Assembly: GCA_022707945.1 (NCBI GenBank)
Contig: JAKIZQ010000058.1
Span: 1 to 7,100 of the forward strand
DNA: 7,100 nucleotides
Direction: 5' to 3'
Origin: Bdellovibrionales bacterium
Lineage (GTDB): Bacteria > Bdellovibrionota > JAFGOL01
The notes under the pieces: generated by a model
Seen by the model: only the letters and a program-made list of their open reading frames with translations
Databases searched by the model: none
Told to the model about the DNA's origin: nothing
In this document: positions 1-5,239 of the stretch, in pieces
Layout: each line of letters opens with the position of its first letter
Position numbering within the stretch: position 1 is the first letter of the stretch
Position numbers and translations under genes: made by a program

Positions 1-501
1 TGTTGCTATCAGATCATATGCATAATCAAAACCGTTTAGTAGGTCATTTGCAAACAGGGTCCTATATTTAAACCAAGAGTCAGGAGCTTCTTTTTGCATA
101 AACAAGCTTGTATTACTATTTATACTTTTACTGATTGCATTAAAGGTTATAGCTCTTTCTATAGGGTGCTTAGCTTTAAGCTCTATTATTGAACTATTAA
201 AATTATTTAGTGTCTTTTCTAAATCCTTACATACAGAATATATACTGTCTTTAAAAGTTGTTACCTTATTCGTTTTTGCATTAAATAATCCTGTGCCTTT
301 TTGGTTTAGTAGTACTGTTAGACCTGTTTTTTCACAAGATAAAATTCCTATTTCAAGCTCAGAAAGTTTATCTAAGACTGTTTGGTCAGGCTCGTATTTA
401 ATACCGTCTACTGTATAGTCACATGTATAAGCTGTATATTGATTGTTCTGTGCCATAAGTATCGTTGGCACGATCATCAGCATAAGTATTAATTTTTTCA
501 T
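1..501 (-). CDS. Putative secreted protein of unknown function, 3' end outside the window
   Basis: I do not recognise this protein. The frame is open for 167 codons from the ATG at 501-499 to the left edge with no stop, so the C-terminus is missing. The start is secure because an ideal ribosome binding site lies 7 bases upstream. The N-terminus (MKKLILMLMIVPTILMAQ) has two lysines, a hydrophobic core at residues 4-16 and Ala17 before Gln18, as in a Sec signal peptide. Export to the periplasm or outer membrane is therefore likely. The rest is hydrophilic and rich in Lys, Asn, Thr and Ser, with cysteines at 27, 56 and 91. Residues 84-110 look helical. No catalytic motif or lipobox is visible. 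It follows pyk on the same strand after 134 bp, with no clear terminator between them, so readthrough from pyk is possible. A functional link to pyk is not implied. Confidence 0.8.
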   Translation of the reverse strand, partial: MKKLILMLMIVPTILMAQNNQYTAYTCDYTVDGIKYEPDQTVLDKLSELEIGILSCEKTGLTVLLNQKGTGLFNAKTNKVTTFKDSIYSVCKDLEKTLNNFNSSIIELKAKHPIERAITFNAISKSINSNTSLFMQKEAPDSWFKYRTLFANDLLNGFDYAYDLIAT

Positions 502-508
502 ATAAAAA

Positions 509-515
509 TCCTCCT
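509..515 (-). promoter_or_regulatory. Strong Shine-Dalgarno site of the leftmost gene
   Basis: On the minus strand the sequence reads AGGAGGA, followed by a 7-base spacer (TTTTTAT) and ATG. This is essentially the full anti-Shine-Dalgarno complement at ideal spacing, and it fixes the start of the unidentified secreted protein. It is the only perfect site in the window, in contrast to pyk and the gene at 2100, which have none. Confidence 0.85.
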
Positions 516-563
516 GTACTAAACCTATCGGAGTTTTTTACTGCAATATTAATGCCAAGGGTT

Positions 564-592
564 AACATATTGTTATTAAAAGGTTTTGTTGA
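564..592 (-). promoter_or_regulatory. Weak candidate promoter between pyk and the leftmost gene
   Basis: The 134 bp between pyk and the leftmost gene (502-635) hold no ORF that I can support and no GC-rich hairpin followed by a T run. The best sigma70-like pair on the minus strand is TCAACA (592-587), a 17-base spacer, then TATGTT (569-564). Each hexamer matches 4 of 6 consensus bases. It would give a leader of roughly 55 bases. In DNA this AT-rich such a match arises easily by chance. A TTGGCA at 558-553 has no suitable -10 hexamer at 17-18 bases. Confidence 0.2.
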
Positions 593-635
593 TTTTGTGT
601 TTCTTTAATTTAGTCACTTGTATAAAATATGTACA

Positions 636-2069
636 TTATTCAATCGTGTGGACTTTTAGGATGTTAGTGGTGCCAGACCTGCCTATTGGTTGGCCTGCAA
701 CTATTACCAACTTATCCCCTTTGTTGGCAAGACACCTTTCTTTTAATATCTTAGAAGCCGTTCCAAACATTGCATCTATACTTGGCAGTTGTACCCCTAT
801 GTTAATGGCAGTAACGCCTCTATAAAGACTTATCTTTCTGCTGGTTTGATCATCTCCTGTGAATGCGATGACAGGATGTTTTAGCCCTGTCTTTGACAAG
901 AGCTTTGCCGTCCAGCCACTAGATGTAAAACAACAAATGAACCTTGCATTTATGCTGTCTGTTATTGCTCTACCAGCCATGGCAATGGCATCATCGGTGT
1001 TTTCTGATATTAATATGCTGGTCCTTCTTTCAAGCGGTATGTTGTTTTCACTTTCTTTTATTATTTTTTTCATCATTTTTACGGCGTCAACAGGGTATTT
1101 ACCAACAGCTGTTTCTCCAGAAAGCATTACTGCATCTGTACCATCCTGCACAGCTTGATATACGTCTGTAACTTCTGCTCTTGTTGGAAGTGGATTACTT
1201 ATCATTGATTCAAGCATGTGTGTTGCAACTATAACTGGTACTTTTTTTGTTCTGCACAAGTTAAGAACATGTTTTTGTATAGAAGGTACGTGCTCCAACT
1301 CTACCTCTACTCCAAGGTCCCCTCTGGCTAAAAGAATAGCGTCACTTTCTCTTATTATTCCTTCAAGATTTTGTATTGCCTCTGGTTTTTCTATCTTCGG
1401 TATAACACAAGCTGGATATTTGAATTTTTTCATTAAAGTCCTAAGATGTCTTATGTCTTGTGCTGTTCTGGCAAAGGACAGCGCTATATAATCCATTTCA
1501 TATTTAGAACCAAATTCAAGATCGCGGATATCTTTTTCTGTTAGCGACGGGATTGACAACTTTGAGTGTGGAAGGTTAACACCCTTTCTTGGGAGTAAAA
1601 GACCTCCTTTTATTACATCGGTGTCTATACTATCGTTATTAACTTTACGTATCTTTAATTCTATTTTGCCATCGTCGATAAAGATCTTGTCGCCTGCTTT
1701 GGATTCTTTTGCCAGTTTTGGATAAACGATACATATTTTACTGGTGTTTTGATCTGAACTTTTGCAAAGACCAAAGCTCATTTGTTCGCCGTCCTTTATT
1801 ACTGAATCTTTTGTAAAATTATTGAGGCGTATTTTTGGGCCCTGAAGGTCTTGCATTATTGGTATATATAAGTTGAGCTTTTTTTCTGCGGTTCTTATAG
1901 TCGAAATGACCTCTTTTACAAAATCATACTCACCATGTGAGAAATTCAGCCTAAAACCAGTGGCTCCAGCCTCTACCAATCTTTCAATTTGCCTTAATTT
2001 ACAGCTTGCTGGCCCAAGAGTGGCAATTATCTTTGTGCCAGCTTTTCTTGCATAATCGGTGCTTTTCAT
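636..2069 (-). CDS. pyk: Pyruvate kinase
   Basis: This cytoplasmic enzyme performs the last step of glycolysis: phosphoenolpyruvate plus ADP gives pyruvate plus ATP. At 477 residues it has the full family length. The A-domain barrel starts with GTKIIATLGPAS (11-22) and continues after the B-domain lid (about 83-175). Substrate and metal residues are present: R40, N42, S44 and H45 in FRLNFSHG; K225 and E227 in IPKIEKPE; E227 and D251 (ARGDLGVE) as the Mg ligands; and T283. The C-domain (about 345-477) ends normally in GRSGTTNILKVHTIE. DLQGPKIRL (74-82) carries Leu75, Gln76, Lys79 and Leu82, the residue set known from potassium-independent pyruvate kinases. His284 stands where Gln or Lys is usual (ATHMLESM). 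The start at 2069 has no Shine-Dalgarno site. The gene diverges from the gyrase operon across 30 bp. No terminator is visible after the stop. No fructose-bisphosphate or other effector site can be assigned by eye. Confidence 0.97.
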   Translation of the reverse strand: MKSTDYARKAGTKIIATLGPASCKLRQIERLVEAGATGFRLNFSHGEYDFVKEVISTIRTAEKKLNLYIPIMQDLQGPKIRLNNFTKDSVIKDGEQMSFGLCKSSDQNTSKICIVYPKLAKESKAGDKIFIDDGKIELKIRKVNNDSIDTDVIKGGLLLPRKGVNLPHSKLSIPSLTEKDIRDLEFGSKYEMDYIALSFARTAQDIRHLRTLMKKFKYPACVIPKIEKPEAIQNLEGIIRESDAILLARGDLGVEVELEHVPSIQKHVLNLCRTKKVPVIVATHMLESMISNPLPTRAEVTDVYQAVQDGTDAVMLSGETAVGKYPVDAVKMMKKIIKESENNIPLERRTSILISENTDDAIAMAGRAITDSINARFICCFTSSGWTAKLLSKTGLKHPVIAFTGDDQTSRKISLYRGVTAINIGVQLPSIDAMFGTASKILKERCLANKGDKLVIVAGQPIGRSGTTNILKVHTIE

Positions 2070-2091
2070 GAAAATTATTTTAGCTTATAAT
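2063..2091 (+). promoter_or_regulatory. Sigma70-like promoter of the OMP-gyrB-gyrA unit, predicted leaderless
   Basis: The -35 element is TTTTCA (2063-2068, 4 of 6 to TTGACA), the spacer is exactly 17 bases, and the -10 is a perfect TATAAT (2086-2091). Transcription should begin about 7 bases later, in the A run at 2097-2100, and the first gene's ATG begins at 2100. The mRNA would thus have no leader, or up to about 2 bases. No Shine-Dalgarno sequence occurs between the -10 and the ATG. The -35 overlaps the first bases of pyk on the other strand (start codon 2069-2067), so polymerase bound here would cover the pyk start region. The start point is inferred from spacing only. Confidence 0.6.
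2077..2089 (-). promoter_or_regulatory. Candidate -10 elements for pyk
   Basis: The 30 bp upstream of pyk contain, on the minus strand, TATAAG (2089-2084) and TAAAAT (2082-2077), each 5 of 6 to TATAAT. Neither has a good -35 hexamer at 16-18 bases. Their start points would lie about 8 bases upstream of the pyk ATG, or at the ATG itself. Either leaves no room for a Shine-Dalgarno site, and none is visible. A promoter farther upstream, inside the gene at 2100, cannot be excluded. Confidence 0.35.
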
Positions 2092-2099
2092 CCCTTAAA

Positions 2100-2804
2100 A
2101 TGAAACTTATTAGTTATATCTTCATCTTTTGCTTATTCTTTTTTTGCAGTAATGCTTTTTCTCAAACTGATATTACAAGTGATGATGCAGTGAGCAGATT
2201 ACTAACACGCTGTTCTAATTCCGATGCTTGTTTAATTGGTGGGTCACTAGTTCTTGCACCAATGTTCCCTTGGTTACAATATCCTCTTGATGAAAGTGCC
2301 AACATGCCACAGTTAAGACGTTTTAATAGGGCTTCTGGCGTAATAGACCTGATGCTCTCAAAGACTAATGATAGGTTCAGCGGGTATAAAATAGCTCCTT
2401 CTTTCTATAAAAAATGGTTTGGACTTGCGCTTGCATACGATACTTACAATAATGGAGAGCTTGATGATACTATGTGGTCTGCCGATTTTGTAATAAGGCT
2501 GATACCACGAAGGCATTTTCAGCCAAAATTAACACTAGGTTGGGAGCGCATAGTGACAGACAAGATATCTGGTTCAGGTTTCCGCTTTAGTTTTTTCAAT
2601 TATGATGTATATTTCACCAGAAGATTTGGTATGACAGCTGTGAATTATATAGGCTGGATAAAGGGATATACCATAGTAAGTGGTGATCTTGGGTTTGAAT
2701 ATTATGTGTATCCAACCATATCTTTAAAGGCGTTAATGGTAATGAAATATTTTTATTCAGAATTTCTTTATGGAGTTCATACAGGATTGAGCATAAAACT
2801 ATGA
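2100..2804 (+). CDS. Putative outer-membrane beta-barrel protein of unknown function
   Basis: I do not recognise a named family. The 234-residue product begins with a clear Sec signal peptide: Lys2, a hydrophobic core rich in Ile, Phe and Leu at residues 4-15, and SNA (17-19) as a likely cleavage site, or AFS (19-21) just after. C38 and C44 could pair in the mature protein. From about residue 105 onward the sequence has alternating polar and aromatic or aliphatic stretches split by short turns (for example GLALAYDTYNN, QPKLTLGWERIV, GDLGFEYYVYP and YGVHTGLSIKL). This fits a small barrel of roughly 8 strands. The final residue is Leu, not the Phe usual in barrel proteins. The signal peptide supports the start at 2100 despite the missing ribosome binding site. 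The stop overlaps the gyrB start in ATGA, so it is the first gene of the gyrase transcript. Its role there is unknown. Confidence 0.85.
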   Translation: MKLISYIFIFCLFFFCSNAFSQTDITSDDAVSRLLTRCSNSDACLIGGSLVLAPMFPWLQYPLDESANMPQLRRFNRASGVIDLMLSKTNDRFSGYKIAPSFYKKWFGLALAYDTYNNGELDDTMWSADFVIRLIPRRHFQPKLTLGWERIVTDKISGSGFRFSFFNYDVYFTRRFGMTAVNYIGWIKGYTIVSGDLGFEYYVYPTISLKALMVMKYFYSEFLYGVHTGLSIKL

Positions 2805-5239
2805 GTAATTTATTCGAGAATAGAGAACAAAGAGCAGATGATATAGTCGTTCTTAGAGGACTTGAAGCCGTTTGGCAAAACCCTGCAAGGTTCATAGGAG
2901 ACCTTTCTACCAGAGGAATGCATCATTTGGTTGACGAGCTTGTGGCCAACAGCATAGACGAGGCAATGAATGGTTTTTGCAATAAGATAGATGTAATAAT
3001 GCATTCAAATAACGTAGTAACTGTAAGCGATAATGGAAGAGGTATACCTGTAGAAAAACATCCTACAGAAAAAAAATCTGCACTAGAGGTTGTTCTTACG
3101 ACCATGGATGCAGGCGGCAAGATGAGAAAAGGTGCTTATAATTATTCTGGTGGGCTTCATGGTGTTGGACTCTCTGTGGTTAATGCTCTGAGTGAGTTCT
3201 TAGAGGTAGAAGTAAGAAAAGACGGTAAAAGATATTGGCAAAGATATGAATTTGGTAAACCATTACAGGCTTTAAAACAAATAGGTAAGACAGATAAGCG
3301 TGGAACAACTATAACCTTTAAGCCTGATGAGAAATTCTTTACAAAGACAAAATTCAAGTCGGCAATACTGTCCAATAAATTAAAGGACATGGCTCATGTT
3401 AATAGCAACCTTAAAATAACATTTAAAGAAGAAGGGGCAGAAGAAGATGTTTATCTTTTCCCAGACGGAATAAAAACACTAATAGAAGAATATAATGAAG
3501 GAACGGTGGTGGTTCCAAGTAATGCTGTGGTTTTTAAGGGTGAATATATACATGAGGAGAATAACGAGAACCTTTTGCTTGAAATAGGTTGGCAATACAA
3601 TGATACCAATTATGAAAAAGTAAGATCATATACAAATTCAATAAACAATCCAGAGGGTGGTACTCACGAGGCTGGATTTAAGAGTGGGTTTTGCAAGGCG
3701 CTTAATGATTATAATGAGAAAAAACTAAAGCAACAAAGACTAGAGAGTGATTATATTAGAGAAGGTCTGACCGCACTTGTTTGTATAAGGGCGAAAAAAC
3801 CAGAATTTGAAAGTCAGACAAAAACCAAGCTTACTAATGTGTGGATAAGAAATGCTGTACACAAATTCGTCTATGACAAGATGACAGAATACCTTGAGTC
3901 TAATCCATCTGTAGCAAAAGAACTTTGCGAGAAAGCCGTTGTTGCGTTCAAGGCTTCTGAAGCGGCAAAAAGAGCAAGAACTTTGGTTAGGAAAAAAGGT
4001 CTTTTGGATAAGATATCGTCTATACCGGGCAAAGTTGCTGATTGTGAAGTAAGGGATCCATCAAAAGCAGAAATTTTTATAGTGGAAGGAGATTCTGCAG
4101 GAGGTTCTGCTAAACAGGCTAGGAACAGAAAGATACAAGCGATATTGCCACTTAAAGGTAAAATACTTAACGTAGAAAAGAAGAACATAGACGACATATT
4201 GAAGAATGAGGAAATAAAAAGTCTAATACAGGTTCTTGGGTGTGGAATAGCAGAAAGTTTTGATATATCAAAATTAAGATATCATAAAATAGTTATAATG
4301 ACAGACGCAGACAGCGACGGGTCTCACATAAGAACACTGTTGTTGACCTTCTTTTATAGAGCAATGCCAGAGTTAATAAGAAAAGGTCATGTGTATATAG
4401 CACAACCACCACTCTATAGGGTTAAGTATGGCAACAAGCAGGAGTATCTAAAGAACAACGAAGCTCTTTATGATACCCTTATAAAAGTTGCAGAAAAAAA
4501 TTGTGCTGTTAGTATTTCTGGAAATAAGACATTCAAGGATAAAGAGTTGGTCTCTTTAATACGCTCATTGATAAATTATTCAGAATCTTTTAGGTCTTTG
4601 CCAAAGAATTCAGAGAAGCTGGTCATTGATCATATCCTTAGATCCACCAGTATTAGAAAAGACTCTCTTTGGGATGAAAAAAACAAGGCGCTATTGAAAA
4701 AAGAAATACAGACCTACATGCCATTTCTGTCAAAACTATACCCAGAAATAAATCCTATAACTGTTGATTTTGAAGAAGATAAAGAAGAAGGTTCTACCAT
4801 AATAAAAATAAACAGTGAAAGGCGTGGAAGAAGGATGTCGACTGTTCTGAATGATGAATTTATGAAATCTCCTGAATTCAACGATATGGATAAAGCATCT
4901 TTAAAATTGAAGACACTTTCATATCCGCCTTATTATGTGGACTTGCTAGATAAGGGCAGGGCTGTTCCTGTGTCTGACATATTTAGTTTATCAGATAAGA
5001 TAATGGATTATGCAAAATCCAAGATAGATATACAGAGGTACAAAGGATTGGGCGAAATGAACCCAGATCAACTTTGGGAAACTACCATGGACCCAAAAAC
5101 AAGATTGGTCCTTAAGGTAGATCTTGAGGATGAAGAAGCGGCTGATGATCTTACTTCTGTCCTTATGGGAGAAGGCGTTTCTTTAAGGAAACATTTTATA
5201 GACGTAAATGCATTGAATGTGAGGAACCTTGACATATGA
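2801..5239 (+). CDS. gyrB: DNA gyrase subunit B
   Basis: GyrB is the ATPase subunit of gyrase. It pairs with GyrA to supercoil DNA negatively, working on the chromosome in the cytoplasm. The 812-residue length matches the long form (E. coli has 804). In the GHKL ATPase domain, E46 is the catalytic base, N50 binds Mg, D77 lies in SDNGRGIP, and GGLHGVG (117-123) is the ATP lid. The transducer domain carries the QTK loop (339-341). The TOPRIM domain has EGDSAGGSA (E429) and DADSDGSHIR (D502, D504) as metal ligands. Residues about 555-730 are the insertion of Gram-negative GyrB, followed by IQRYKGLGEMNP (744-755). The insertion and the length argue against ParE. Positions tied to drug resistance keep sensitive-type residues: R139 and T169 (coumarins), D431 and K452 (quinolones). 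It overlaps both neighbours by 4 bases. Only a weak AGGA lies 14 bases before its ATG, so translation probably depends on ribosomes finishing the upstream gene. Confidence 0.97.
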   Translation: MSNLFENREQRADDIVVLRGLEAVWQNPARFIGDLSTRGMHHLVDELVANSIDEAMNGFCNKIDVIMHSNNVVTVSDNGRGIPVEKHPTEKKSALEVVLTTMDAGGKMRKGAYNYSGGLHGVGLSVVNALSEFLEVEVRKDGKRYWQRYEFGKPLQALKQIGKTDKRGTTITFKPDEKFFTKTKFKSAILSNKLKDMAHVNSNLKITFKEEGAEEDVYLFPDGIKTLIEEYNEGTVVVPSNAVVFKGEYIHEENNENLLLEIGWQYNDTNYEKVRSYTNSINNPEGGTHEAGFKSGFCKALNDYNEKKLKQQRLESDYIREGLTALVCIRAKKPEFESQTKTKLTNVWIRNAVHKFVYDKMTEYLESNPSVAKELCEKAVVAFKASEAAKRARTLVRKKGLLDKISSIPGKVADCEVRDPSKAEIFIVEGDSAGGSAKQARNRKIQAILPLKGKILNVEKKNIDDILKNEEIKSLIQVLGCGIAESFDISKLRYHKIVIMTDADSDGSHIRTLLLTFFYRAMPELIRKGHVYIAQPPLYRVKYGNKQEYLKNNEALYDTLIKVAEKNCAVSISGNKTFKDKELVSLIRSLINYSESFRSLPKNSEKLVIDHILRSTSIRKDSLWDEKNKALLKKEIQTYMPFLSKLYPEINPITVDFEEDKEEGSTIIKINSERRGRRMSTVLNDEFMKSPEFNDMDKASLKLKTLSYPPYYVDLLDKGRAVPVSDIFSLSDKIMDYAKSKIDIQRYKGLGEMNPDQLWETTMDPKTRLVLKVDLEDEEAADDLTSVLMGEGVSLRKHFIDVNALNVRNLDI
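5221..5225 (+). promoter_or_regulatory. Shine-Dalgarno site of gyrA inside gyrB
   Basis: GAGGA lies within the last codons of gyrB and ends 10 bases before the gyrA ATG at 5236. Together with the ATGA overlap it could let both terminating and new ribosomes start gyrA. The spacing is slightly long but workable. Confidence 0.55.

Noticed and set aside
511..533. Possible hairpin hiding the leftmost gene's ribosome site (CTCC at 533-530 with GGAG at 514-511, minus strand)
   Set aside because: The stem is only 4 base pairs with a 15-base loop, too weak to call a regulator or riboswitch.
611..635. Possible pyk terminator (TGTA and TACA arms just after the stop)
   Set aside because: The stem is 4 AT-rich pairs with no following T run on the transcript, so no intrinsic terminator is supported.
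586..1491. Plus-strand open frames at 586-825, 859-1158, 944-1171 and 1216-1491
   Set aside because: All lie antisense to pyk (the first also runs into the gap after it), have no family features, and pyk is unmistakable on the other strand.
2614..4197. Minus-strand open frames opposite the OMP gene and gyrB (2614-2895, 2810-3004, 2923-3120, 3157-3390, 3871-4197)
   Set aside because: They are shadows of the conserved plus-strand gyrB and its upstream gene, with no ribosome sites or recognisable domains.
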